A stretch of DNA of 64,000 nucleotides from an uncultured Paracoccaceae bacterium (lineage in GTDB: Bacteria > Pseudomonadota > Alphaproteobacteria > Rhodobacterales > Rhodobacteraceae): contig CANNFA010000001.1 of assembly GCA_947503765.1 (NCBI GenBank), positions 186,001-250,000 of the forward strand, given 5' to 3'. A model generated the notes under the pieces. It had not been told where the DNA came from, made no database searches, and worked only from the letters and a program-made list of their open reading frames with translations. The first letter of the stretch is position 1. Every line of letters starts with the position of its first letter. Made by a program: the position numbers and the translations under genes. This document shows positions 43,727 to 52,230 of this stretch, piece by piece.

Positions 43727-45760
43727 TTACAATGTCCGCACCAGCCTTGCGGCGTCGTAGATCGCGGCGTGGGTGTTGCGCGCGACCAGCGCGTCGCCGA
43801 TGCGGTAGAGCGCGAAGGCCCCGTCCGGGTTGGCGTTCACATCCTGCGCCCGCCCCTCGATCAGCGCGGTCTGGTCCACTTCGCCCAGGTTGCGCGATGC
43901 ATCCCGCAGCGCGTCGTAGATGCCGGAGCGCGGGCGGGTGCCGTATTCATGGACGATCTGGTCCACCTCGCGCTCTTCCTCGGCTCCGGTATAAAGGTTG
44001 GTCAGCACCGCGATCAGCGCATTGCCGTCCCGGTAGGCGCCCGAAAGCTGCATGTTGGGCGTCAGGATCGCGTTGTGATCGTACAGGCTTTTGACATAGG
44101 CGACATGCAGCAGCGCGCCGGTTTCTTCCCCGGGGGCGCGGTCGGCGCTGACCAGTTCCACGTTCAGCCCGCGCCGCGCGACCAGGTCGGCACAGCCGAT
44201 ACCCGTCATCAGCCCCATCTCGTCGTAGATCAGCACCTCGCCATGCGGCGCGACCTTGCCCGACAGGATGTCCCAGGCGGGGGTGCACAGATCCGCGCCC
44301 TCGAAATCGGGGCCGATCGGGTCGCCGCCGGTGGCGATGAACACCGCGTCCGGCTCCAGCGCGCGGATGTCTTCGGCGGTGGCCTCGCAGCCCAGCCGGA
44401 TATCCGCGCCGCCCTTGCGCACCTGCGCCTCCAGCCAGCGGACAATGCCGGCCAGGTTCTCGCGCTGCGGCACGCGGGCGGCAAGGTTGAGCTGCCCGCC
44501 GAACGCCGCGTCCCGCTCGAAGATCGTCACCTCGTGGCCGCGCTGGATCGCGGCGCGCGCCGCCTCCAGCCCGCCGGGGCCGCCGCCCGCGATCACCACG
44601 CGCTTGCGCGTCTCGGCGCGGGGCAGGATGTGTGGCAGCGTGCGCTCGCGCCCCGTCGCGGCGTTCTGGATGCAAAGACCGGTATGGCCGCCGAAATCGG
44701 CGCAGTAATTCGCGCCGACGCATTGGCGGATGTCGTCCTCGCGGCCCTCGCGCATCTTGGCGACGATATGCGGATCGGCGATGTGGCCGCGCGTCATGGC
44801 GACGGCATCGACATGCCCGTCGGCCACGGCGCGCGCGGCGGTGGTCACGTCGCGGATCGCCGAAGCATGGAAGACCGGAATATCCACCTGCGCCTTCACG
44901 CCGCTGGCCAGGTGCAGGAACGGTGCCGAGGGCCAGGTCATGTCGGGCAGCATCCGCGCCAGATCGGGCTGGGTGTCGCCGGTCGCCTGGTAGATCGACA
45001 GGAAATCGACTAGCCCGGATTCCGCGAAAAGCTGCGACACTTCAAGGCATTCGGACGCCCCCATGCCGCCCTTCTGCATCTCGTCGCCGGACAGGCGGAT
45101 GCCGATCACGAAATCGTCGCCCACCGTCTCGCGGATGTCCTGCAAGACCTCCAGCGGGAACCGCGCGCGGTTCTCCAGCGATCCGCCATAGGCGTCGGTG
45201 CGCTTGTTGGTCACCGGCGACAGGAACGAATCCAGAAGCTGGTGCGCCGCCATCAGCAATTCGACACCGTCCAGCCCGCCGGTCTTGGCGCGCCGTGCTG
45301 CGTTGGTGAAATTGCCCCGGATACGGGCGAAATCGAACGGCTCCATCTCCTTGGCGAAGGAGCGGTGCGCGATCTCGCGCGAATAGGACGGGGCGACCAT
45401 CGGCAGCGCGTTGGTCGAGCGCCAGTGCCCGCGCCGGCCCATATGGGTGATCTGCACCATCACCGCCGCGCCGTGGCCCTTTACCGTTTCGGCCATGCGT
45501 TCCAGATGCGGGATCACGCGGTCCCCGCTCATGTCGATCTGGCTGAAGGCCAGCGGCGATTCGGGCGCGATGGAGGACGACCCGCCGAAGATCGTCAGCC
45601 CGATCCCGCCCTTTGCCTTTTCGCCGTGATACAGCCGGTACGCCTCGGCCGGCATGCCGTTTTCCGCAAGGCCCGAGGCATGGCCGGTGCTGAACACCCG
45701 GTTGCGCAGGGTGATGTGCCGCAGCTTCAGCGGTTTGAGCAGGGCGGAAACGTCAGCCAT
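43727..45760 (-). CDS. DgcA-like FMN/FAD oxidoreductase (N-methyl amino acid demethylase type)
   Basis: 677 residues: an Old-Yellow-Enzyme TIM barrel with FMN site (res 1-~340; TGHASGLAENG, QITHMGRRG, DGVELLMAAHQLLDSFLSPVTNKRTDAYGGS) joined to a Fe-S segment and a Rossmann FAD/NAD domain (VVIAGGGPGGLEAARAA). Related enzymes demethylate dimethylglycine, N-methylproline or trimethylamine. In the Fe-S segment C347, C353 and C363 are present, but the second ligand position is Ala350. ETF and DgcB-like genes lie downstream in the same operon, which fits a demethylase feeding the quinone pool. True substrate unknown. Confidence 0.85.
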   Translation of the reverse strand: MADVSALLKPLKLRHITLRNRVFSTGHASGLAENGMPAEAYRLYHGEKAKGGIGLTIFGGSSSIAPESPLAFSQIDMSGDRVIPHLERMAETVKGHGAAVMVQITHMGRRGHWRSTNALPMVAPSYSREIAHRSFAKEMEPFDFARIRGNFTNAARRAKTGGLDGVELLMAAHQLLDSFLSPVTNKRTDAYGGSLENRARFPLEVLQDIRETVGDDFVIGIRLSGDEMQKGGMGASECLEVSQLFAESGLVDFLSIYQATGDTQPDLARMLPDMTWPSAPFLHLASGVKAQVDIPVFHASAIRDVTTAARAVADGHVDAVAMTRGHIADPHIVAKMREGREDDIRQCVGANYCADFGGHTGLCIQNAATGRERTLPHILPRAETRKRVVIAGGGPGGLEAARAAIQRGHEVTIFERDAAFGGQLNLAARVPQRENLAGIVRWLEAQVRKGGADIRLGCEATAEDIRALEPDAVFIATGGDPIGPDFEGADLCTPAWDILSGKVAPHGEVLIYDEMGLMTGIGCADLVARRGLNVELVSADRAPGEETGALLHVAYVKSLYDHNAILTPNMQLSGAYRDGNALIAVLTNLYTGAEEEREVDQIVHEYGTRPRSGIYDALRDASRNLGEVDQTALIEGRAQDVNANPDGAFALYRIGDALVARNTHAAIYDAARLVRTL

Positions 45761-45790
45761 CCTCGGCCTCCAATCGTGTGCCGCGCCGGG

Positions 45791-46657
45791 TCATGCGCGG
45801 ATCTTCCCGTCGCCCCGGTATATCTCGTCGAGGGTGCGAGCATGGGTTTCGTCGATCTGCATCGGCGCGGGATGGCCAAAACCGCCGGCATGGCCGCAGG
45901 TATCGGCCGCCTGCCGCGCCGCCGCCGGCAACAGAGCTTGCGGATCCTCGCCGCGCAGCAGCCCGACAAGGCAGCGCGCGATGAACGCATCCCCCGCGCC
46001 CAGCGTGTCGATCAGCTCGGCCGGCGCCGGCGGGGTGCGGTGCACGCCGTCCCTGCCCGCCAGCATCGCGCCGGCATCGCCGCGCGTCACCAGGCACCAC
46101 GCCGCCCCCGCCGCCAGCGTGTTCGTCATCAGCGTCTCGGCCTCCGGCTCTGGCAGGTCGGCGCCCGAGAAGCTGGCAAGAAAGCAGTGCGGCGCGATGG
46201 CGGCGATGCGCGCCTCGTCGCGGATCACGGCGAAGTCGAAGGACAGGCGCGTGCGGGCGGCGAAATCGGCAAGATGGGCGTCGACATGGCTGGAGCGGCC
46301 GGTATGCACGGCGTCCGCCGCCGCGATGGCGTCCAGATCGCCGGCGTCAGGCTCGATGATCGACACGCCCAGATCGGCGCGCAGGAATTCACGCTCGCCG
46401 TCCTTCGTGCCGATGACGCAGAACGCGGTGCGCCCCGGCAGGATGCGCAGGCGGGCGATGTCCACGTCTTCGGCGATCAGCGCCGCACGGATGTGCCGCC
46501 CGGCGGGATCGTCCGCCACCGCGCCGATATAGGCGCTGGAGGCGCCGGACCGGCGGGCCTGCACGGCGACGTTCAGCGCATTGCCGCCGGGAAACATCTG
46601 GTCCCGCCCGGCGTAGCAATCCACCACGTTGTCCCCGAATCCGACGATCTTCGGCAC
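45791..46657 (-). CDS. frlD: PfkB-family kinase, fructosamine/FrlD-like
   Basis: 288-residue carbohydrate kinase. Seen: N-terminal GFGDNVVDCYAGRDQMFPGGNALNVAV (substrate site) and the C-terminal PfkB signature DTLGAGDAFIARC with the catalytic Asp. This most resembles fructoselysine 6-kinase FrlD. The start is a GTG at 46657 with GGGAGGG 5 nt before it; an ATG at 46675 is the alternative. Divergent from a FrlB-like deglycase gene, which strongly supports phosphorylation of an Amadori compound at C6. First gene of the seven-gene dgc/TRAP operon (30 bp to the next gene). Confidence 0.8.
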   Translation of the reverse strand: MPKIVGFGDNVVDCYAGRDQMFPGGNALNVAVQARRSGASSAYIGAVADDPAGRHIRAALIAEDVDIARLRILPGRTAFCVIGTKDGEREFLRADLGVSIIEPDAGDLDAIAAADAVHTGRSSHVDAHLADFAARTRLSFDFAVIRDEARIAAIAPHCFLASFSGADLPEPEAETLMTNTLAAGAAWCLVTRGDAGAMLAGRDGVHRTPPAPAELIDTLGAGDAFIARCLVGLLRGEDPQALLPAAARQAADTCGHAGGFGHPAPMQIDETHARTLDEIYRGDGKIRA

Positions 46658-46748
46658 CGATCCCTCCCCGATCATTGCGCGCTCCGGGTCTCCTCGTCCC
46701 GGCTCGTGTGAGAACCTTCTCATTTCGCCGCACGCTCTGTCAAGCACG

Positions 46749-46794
46749 TTGACTCGGCGACAGGCGATCCGCTAAACATCATATAACGTCATAT
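46749..46794 (+). promoter_or_regulatory. Candidate frlB promoter and GntR operator
   Basis: TTGACT (46749-46754) with a weak TAAACA about 18 bp on, followed by direct repeats TCATAT (46779-46784 and 46789-46794) spaced one helical turn. The repeats sit just downstream of the presumed start and may be the site of the adjacent GntR regulator. Confidence 0.4.
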
Positions 46795-46816
46795 CTTGAA
46801 TCAGAAGGATCCCCGC

Positions 46817-47824
46817 ATGACCTTTCCAGAGGGTATCGACCCCGGCGTTCGCGCGGCGCTGACCGCGATCGGCAAGGGCCCGGTCGACCATGTGTTCTTC
46901 GTGGCCTGCGGCGGATCGCTGTCGATCATGCACCCGGCGAAATTCATGCTGGACCAGTATTCCGCCGCCCTGCCCTCGGACGTGTACAACGCCGCCGAGT
47001 TCACCCACCGCGCGCCGCGCCGGCTGACCGGCAACTCGCTGGTGATCCTGTGCTCGATGACCGGCACCACCCGCGAAACGGTGGCCGCGACCGAATTCGC
47101 CCGCGAGGCCGGGGCGCGAACCGTCGGGCTGACGGTCGATCCGGCCTCGCCGCTGGCGGCGGGCTGCGATCACACGATCACCTTCGAGGCGCCCTATACC
47201 ACCGGCGTTCCGATCGACGCGAAGGACAGCAACTACGCGCGCATCTACCAGCTGGTGATGGGCCTGGCGCAGATCTTCGACGGCGAAGGCAAGCTGGGCA
47301 CGCTGATCGACAGCCTGGAAAACCTGCAACCGGCGATCGACCGCGCGCAGACGGTGTTCGCGCCGCTGTTCGACGAATACGCGCCGCGATTCGCCCGCGA
47401 AGAGGTGGTCTATACCATGGCCAGCGGGGCCAGCTACGGCGCGGCCTATTCCTTTGCGATCTGCGTGCTGATGGAAATGCAGTGGATCAACAGCCAGGCG
47501 ATCCATGCCAACGAGTTCTTCCACGGCCCGTTCGAGGTGCTGGACGAGACGCGCGCCTTCATCCTGATGAAGGGGCTGGATTCGACCCGCCCGCTGGAGG
47601 ACCGGGCCGAGACCTTCCTGCACCGCTACGGCGCGAAGGAGAATATCCTGGTGCTTGACGCGAAATCGCTCGACCTGGACGGGATCGACCCCGAGTTTCG
47701 CGGCAACCTGGTGCCGCTGGTGTTCTTCGACACGCTGTGGCGCTTCGCCTACAAGCTGGCGGATCTGCGCAAGCACGAGATGCTGGAAGGCCGCCGCTAC
47801 ATGAAGAAACTGACGGATTACTAG
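46817..47824 (+). CDS. frlB: SIS-domain fructosamine-6-phosphate deglycase, FrlB-like
   Basis: 335 residues with two SIS domains (VFFVACGGSLSIMHPAKFML; VVYTMASGASYGAAYSFA) and the catalytic-region HANEFFHGPFEVLDE. FrlB splits fructoselysine 6-phosphate into lysine and glucose 6-phosphate. AAGGA precedes the ATG at 46817. Paired with the kinase on the other arm and followed by a GntR regulator as in known frl loci. Substrate could be another 6-phospho-Amadori compound. Confidence 0.85.
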   Translation: MTFPEGIDPGVRAALTAIGKGPVDHVFFVACGGSLSIMHPAKFMLDQYSAALPSDVYNAAEFTHRAPRRLTGNSLVILCSMTGTTRETVAATEFAREAGARTVGLTVDPASPLAAGCDHTITFEAPYTTGVPIDAKDSNYARIYQLVMGLAQIFDGEGKLGTLIDSLENLQPAIDRAQTVFAPLFDEYAPRFAREEVVYTMASGASYGAAYSFAICVLMEMQWINSQAIHANEFFHGPFEVLDETRAFILMKGLDSTRPLEDRAETFLHRYGAKENILVLDAKSLDLDGIDPEFRGNLVPLVFFDTLWRFAYKLADLRKHEMLEGRRYMKKLTDY

Positions 47825-47842
47825 GATGAAGGCCGCGCGCCG

Positions 47843-48553
47843 ATGACCCGGTTCGACCCGCTTGCGCCGCTTTACGCGCAGGTCCGGCAGACGCTGGAGG
47901 AACGCATCGGATCGGGCGCGTTGCAGGAGGGCGATTTCCTGCCGCCCGAGCCGCAGCTCTGCGCCGAGCTTGGCGTCAGCCGCATCACCCTGCGCCGCGC
48001 CGTGGGCGAGCTGTGCGAGGCCGGGCTGCTGGTGCGCCAGCAGGGGCGCGGCACGGTGGTGGCCCGCCGGAAGGTGCCGCTGACGCTGGTGTCGCTGTCG
48101 GGCTTCGCCGATGCCTTCGACGTGCCCGGACGGGCGCTGCGCCACGTCATCCTGGAGGCCGCGCCCGAGGCCGCCGACCCGCCCGCCGAGGCCATTCTCG
48201 GCGCCGCGCCGCTGGCCCGGCTGCTGCGGCTGATCACGCTGGACGGGCGCGCGCTGACGCTGGAGACGCTGCTGTTCGATCCCGAACGGCTGCCGGGCGT
48301 GTTCGGCCCGGTGGCGCGCGGCGCGTCGTTCTTCCAGACCCTGCGCCAGACCGGCGGCCCCGCGCCCGAGGCGGCGGAACGGCTGATCAATGTCGGCTTT
48401 GCCCAAAGCGCCGAGCGCCGGCATCTGAACATCCCGCAATCGCAGCCGGTGTTCCGCATCGACAAGACCATCCTGGACGCGAACGGCACCGCGCTGGCCG
48501 TCTCGCGGCTCGTGACGCCGGCCAACCAGGTGACCTATTCGCTCAGAAGCTGA
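47843..48553 (+). CDS. GntR/HutC-family regulator, FrlR-like
   Basis: 236 residues. N-terminal GntR helix-turn-helix (PLYAQVRQTLEERIGSGALQEGDFLPPEPQLCAELGVSRITLRRAVGEL) and a C-terminal UTRA effector domain (LIRLITLDGRAL-like, FRIDKTILDANG). Lies 18 bp after frlB in the same orientation. HutC-type members often bind sugar phosphates, so a 6-phospho-Amadori effector is plausible. Confidence 0.88.
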   Translation: MTRFDPLAPLYAQVRQTLEERIGSGALQEGDFLPPEPQLCAELGVSRITLRRAVGELCEAGLLVRQQGRGTVVARRKVPLTLVSLSGFADAFDVPGRALRHVILEAAPEAADPPAEAILGAAPLARLLRLITLDGRALTLETLLFDPERLPGVFGPVARGASFFQTLRQTGGPAPEAAERLINVGFAQSAERRHLNIPQSQPVFRIDKTILDANGTALAVSRLVTPANQVTYSLRS

Positions 48554-48569
48554 CCGCGAAGGAGACATC

Positions 48570-49505
48570 ATGCAACTCATCACCGCAGACAGGGTCCACG
48601 ACCTGCTGGACTACCCCTACCTGATCGACGCGCTGCACCGCGCCCATCGCGGCGCGATGCCCGAGGCGCAGAACATGGTGCAATCCGAGCCGGAGGTCGG
48701 CGACAACCAGTTCGTCACGCTGGTCGGCTGGAAACGGGATGCGGCGATCGTGGTCAAGATGGTCGGCGTGTTCCCCGGCAACCTGCAACTGGCCCCGCCG
48801 CAGGCATCGGTGCAGGGGCTGGTCGCGCTGTTCGATGCCGGCACCGGCACCCCGCGTCTGGTCGCGGACGGCGAGGCGATGACGTTCCGCAAGACCGCCG
48901 CCGATTCCGGGCTGGGATCGCTGCTGCTGGCGCGCGAGGATGCCGAAACGCTGCTGATCGTCGGTGCCGGCGGGCTGGCGCCGCATGTTCTGGCCGCGCA
49001 CCGGGCCGCGCGCCCCTCGATCCGGCGGGTGCTGATCTGGAACCGCACGCCTGCGCGGGCCGAGGCGCTGGCCGCCCGCACCGATATTCCCGGCGTAAGC
49101 GTCAGCGCCACCGCCGATCTGGACGCCGCCACCGCCGAGGCCGACATCATCTCCTGCGTGACGATGGCGCGGGCGCCGCTGGTCAAGGGGGCGCTGCTGA
49201 AACCCGGCGCGCATCTCGACCTGGTGGGCGCCTACCTGCCCGACATGCGCGAGGCCGACGACGACGCGATGCGGCGCGGCAGCATCTTCGTCGACACGCG
49301 GTCGGGGATGGACGGCTCGGGCGAGTTGGCATTGCCGGTCGCCGCGGGCGTCATCGGCTGGGACGCGGTGCGCGCCGATCATTTCGACCTGGCCTCGGGG
49401 CGGCATCCGGGGCGCGGCGCGCCAGAGGAGATCACCGTGTGCAAGAATGTCGGAGGCGGCCATCTCGACCTGTTCGCGGCCGAGGCGCTGATGGCGCGGC
49501 TCTGA
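48570..49505 (+). CDS. Ornithine cyclodeaminase/mu-crystallin-family enzyme
   Basis: 311-residue NAD(P)-dependent protein with MVQSEPEVGDNQFVTLVGW, a Rossmann GAGGLAPHVLAAH, and KNVGGGHLDLFAAE. Family members include cyclodeaminases, ketimine reductases and imino acid reductases. It lies 16 bp after the GntR gene in the frlB operon. A ketimine reductase acting on a cyclic imine from lysine or proline metabolism would fit the neighbourhood; that is inference. It is distinct from bhcD in sequence. Confidence 0.8.
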   Translation: MQLITADRVHDLLDYPYLIDALHRAHRGAMPEAQNMVQSEPEVGDNQFVTLVGWKRDAAIVVKMVGVFPGNLQLAPPQASVQGLVALFDAGTGTPRLVADGEAMTFRKTAADSGLGSLLLAREDAETLLIVGAGGLAPHVLAAHRAARPSIRRVLIWNRTPARAEALAARTDIPGVSVSATADLDAATAEADIISCVTMARAPLVKGALLKPGAHLDLVGAYLPDMREADDDAMRRGSIFVDTRSGMDGSGELALPVAAGVIGWDAVRADHFDLASGRHPGRGAPEEITVCKNVGGGHLDLFAAEALMARL

Positions 49506-49617
49506 CCGCGGCAGGCGGCGGGATGCGCGCTTTTTTCCCTCGCACAGCGCGCCGGCCGGCGCTATCACCGCCCGCAACGCGCACCGCAAGGGGCGGGCGC
49601 GAGTGCAGGACGGTGCT

Positions 49618-50715
49618 GTGAGCGGGACGCGCAAGGCCACGATCACGGATGTCGCCCGGCTGGCCGGGGTCAGCACGGCGACGGCCGGGCGGGTTCTGGG
49701 CGGCTATGGCTATTCCAGCAGCGAAAAGCGCGAAAAAGTGCTGAAGGCCGCCGAAGAGCTTGGCTACCGGCCGAACCAGCTGGCCCGCAGCCTGATCACC
49801 GGGCGCACCCGCACCATCGGCTTCGTCGCGGGCGACATTCAAAGCCCGTTCTACGCGAAGATCCTGCGCGGTGTGTCGGACGTGGCGGGGGACAGGGATT
49901 TCGGGCTGCTGATCACCAACAGCGACGAAACCGTGGCCGAGGAAATGCACGCCGTGCGGCTGTTGCACGAAAAGCAGGTGGACGGCATGGTCGTGTCGCC
50001 CTGCGACACGCTGGGCGCGGATCATCTGCGCGCCGCGGCCGAGGCGATGCCGCTGGTGCTGATCGACCGCGAGGTGGCGGGCCTCGACGTGGACACTGTG
50101 GGCGTCGACAATGTCGGCGCGGCGCGCGGCGGCGTGGCGCGGCTGATCGCGGCGGGGCACCGGCGGATCGGCATGGTGGCCGAGCTTCTGGCGGGGCAGC
50201 CGGACGGGATCGCGGCGTTCCTGGACGCCGTGCGCGGCGGGACGCGGCCGGATCCGGTGGCGCTTTATCCCAGCTGGCAGCGGCTTCTGGGCTATATCGA
50301 CGCGCATGACGCCGCCGGGATCGCGGTGGATCCGGGCCTGATCGCGCAGGTCGGCAGCTATTCGGCCGAAGCGGCGGAGCCGCAGGTGCTGCGGCTGCTG
50401 GACGCGCCCGAGCGGCCGACCGCGCTGTTCACCGCCGACGGGGTGATGACCGCGGCGACGATGGCCGCGATCGGCGCGCGCGGGCTGTCGATCCCGCAGG
50501 ACATCTCGCTGGTCGGGTTCGACGATCTCGACTGGATGAGCTTTGTCAGCCCCGGGATCGACGCGGTGGCCCAGCCCCGGCGGCAGCTTGGAAAGGCCGC
50601 CGCCAACATGCTGATCGAGCGGATCGAGGGGCTTGAGGTGGCGCCCCGGCGCCTGAAACTGGCCGCGCGCCAGGTGCAGCGCGGCTCGGTGCGCAAGCAG
50701 GACGGGGCGGGCTGA
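49618..50715 (+). CDS. LacI-family transcriptional regulator
   Basis: 365 residues. N-terminal LacI helix-turn-helix (ITDVARLAGVSTATAGRVLGGYGYSS), hinge YRPNQLARSLITGRTRTIGF and a sugar-binding-type effector domain. Two GTG starts are possible (49603 and 49618); the second has AGGA at good distance. It stands alone: its targets could be the frl/OCD genes upstream or sugar genes elsewhere. The 112-bp gap before it contains no clear promoter. Confidence 0.88.
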   Translation: MSGTRKATITDVARLAGVSTATAGRVLGGYGYSSSEKREKVLKAAEELGYRPNQLARSLITGRTRTIGFVAGDIQSPFYAKILRGVSDVAGDRDFGLLITNSDETVAEEMHAVRLLHEKQVDGMVVSPCDTLGADHLRAAAEAMPLVLIDREVAGLDVDTVGVDNVGAARGGVARLIAAGHRRIGMVAELLAGQPDGIAAFLDAVRGGTRPDPVALYPSWQRLLGYIDAHDAAGIAVDPGLIAQVGSYSAEAAEPQVLRLLDAPERPTALFTADGVMTAATMAAIGARGLSIPQDISLVGFDDLDWMSFVSPGIDAVAQPRRQLGKAAANMLIERIEGLEVAPRRLKLAARQVQRGSVRKQDGAG

Positions 50716-50967
50716 GCGCGAAGCGCCGGACAGGCCCGCGGCGCGGCCGCCCCTGGGGGGGCGCAGCACGACCTCTGAGCGATGCGATTTATCGCGGTTT
50801 CCGGCCGAACGTCCGTTCAGCGCGGGCGGCAGACCATGCGCCCGCCCATCGGGAGGGGCGGGCGCGCCGCAGGCTGGTCGCCCGCGCCCGGCCCCTAACG
50901 CACGTGCATCACCGCCGCGCGGCACGCCGGGCGGAGCACTGAACACTTCATCCGCCCATGGCGATTT
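50716..50967. other. Intergenic stretch with a short duplicated gene end
   Basis: About 250 bp between the LacI gene and the convergent oxidase gene. It holds no gene that I can support. A 17-bp sequence (50904-50920) repeats exactly the 3' coding end of the oxidase (50977-50993), in the same frame and at the same distance to a TAG stop. Confidence 0.55.
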
Positions 50968-52230
50968 CTAGATCGTGTGCATCACCGCCGCGCCCGCCTC
51001 GTAATAGGCCGTGCGCAGGGCGACGAACCGCTCGGCATGCGAGTCCACGGGCGCGACCGGCAGGCCGTCCATCTCGCCCGTCAGCAGCGCATCGGCGGCG
51101 GCCGCGCCGAACACCGTGCCGGGGCCGATCCCGCGCCCGGAATAGCCGAAACAGGCAAGCCCCGTGGCGCCGAACCGCGCGATCCTTGGCACATGGTCCG
51201 AGGTCATGGCGATGCGCCCGGTCCACACATGCTCGAACGGCGTTCCGGCAAGGCGCGGGAACAGCCGTTCGAGCCGCCGGCGCGCAAAACGGGCATGAAC
51301 CCGCCCCGCCGGTCCGCCCGCATCGCCGATCGCACCGACGATCAGCCGCCCGGCCACGTCGAGCCGGAACGCGTTCATCACCAGCGCGGTATCCCAGCAC
51401 CCCTCGCCGCCCTCCAGGATCCCGGCGCGGACCGCCTCGGGCAGCGGCGCGGTGGCGAATTGCGAGAAGTTGACCGGCACAAAGCGCGGCCGGAACGGCG
51501 CGTCCAGCCCGGCATGATACGCATTGGTGGCCAGCAGCACCGCGCCCGCGCGCACCCGGTGTCCGTTCGCGGTGACGGTCCAGCCGTCCTTCTCGCGGTG
51601 CAGCGCGGCGGCGGGGCTATGTGCGTGCAACTGCGCGCCCGCCGCCTGCGCGGCGCGGCCAAGGCCAAGGCAATAGGCCAGCGGCTGCACCGTGCCCGCG
51701 CGCGGATCGAACAGCGCGCCGCAATAGGCCTCCGTGCCGGTGCGGGCGCGGGTTTCCCCGGCATCCAGCAGGCGGATCGGCGCGCCGTGGCGGTTGCCCT
51801 GCCGGTGCCGGTTCTCCAGATCCGTCAGGCCCGCCGGCGCATGGGCGCAGTGCAGCGTGCCGCCGCGCACCGCCTCGCAGTCGATTCCGTGACGCTCGAT
51901 CAGGCCGAACACCCGGTCCGGCGCCTCGGCCAGCACCGCGATCAGGCGGCCGCCCGCCTCCTGCCCCATCGCGGCGATGATGTCGTCGGGCGGCAGCCAC
52001 AGGCCCGCATTGACCAGTCCGACATTGCGGCCCGACCCGCCATGGCCGATCCCCTCGGCTTCCAGCAGGACGACCGACGCACCCTGCTCCGCCGCCCGAA
52101 GCGCGGCGGCGCAGCCGGTGAACCCGCCGCCGATCACCGCCAGATCGACGGTTGCGTCAGCGGCGAGCGGCGGCGCGTCGACCCGTTCGCGGGCGCTGGC
52201 GGCCCACAGGTTGCCGGGATCAGATGTCAA
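50968..52230 (-). CDS. amaA: FAD-dependent amine/amino acid oxidase (DAO family; pipecolate oxidase-like)
   Basis: 420 residues. N-terminal NLWAASA then the FAD motif VIGGGFTGCAAALRAAEQG, GHGGSGRNVGLVNAGLWL and a C-terminal CFGYSGRGIGPGTVFG. It overlaps the ALDH7-like gene by 11 bp; that pairing is the amaA-amaB pair of lysine/pipecolate breakdown. The TTG at 52230 is used because family members keep the NLW segment; no ATG lies near. Gene name is by context, and the substrate could be pipecolate, sarcosine-like or another secondary amine. Confidence 0.75.
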   Translation of the reverse strand: MTSDPGNLWAASARERVDAPPLAADATVDLAVIGGGFTGCAAALRAAEQGASVVLLEAEGIGHGGSGRNVGLVNAGLWLPPDDIIAAMGQEAGGRLIAVLAEAPDRVFGLIERHGIDCEAVRGGTLHCAHAPAGLTDLENRHRQGNRHGAPIRLLDAGETRARTGTEAYCGALFDPRAGTVQPLAYCLGLGRAAQAAGAQLHAHSPAAALHREKDGWTVTANGHRVRAGAVLLATNAYHAGLDAPFRPRFVPVNFSQFATAPLPEAVRAGILEGGEGCWDTALVMNAFRLDVAGRLIVGAIGDAGGPAGRVHARFARRRLERLFPRLAGTPFEHVWTGRIAMTSDHVPRIARFGATGLACFGYSGRGIGPGTVFGAAAADALLTGEMDGLPVAPVDSHAERFVALRTAYYEAGAAVMHTI

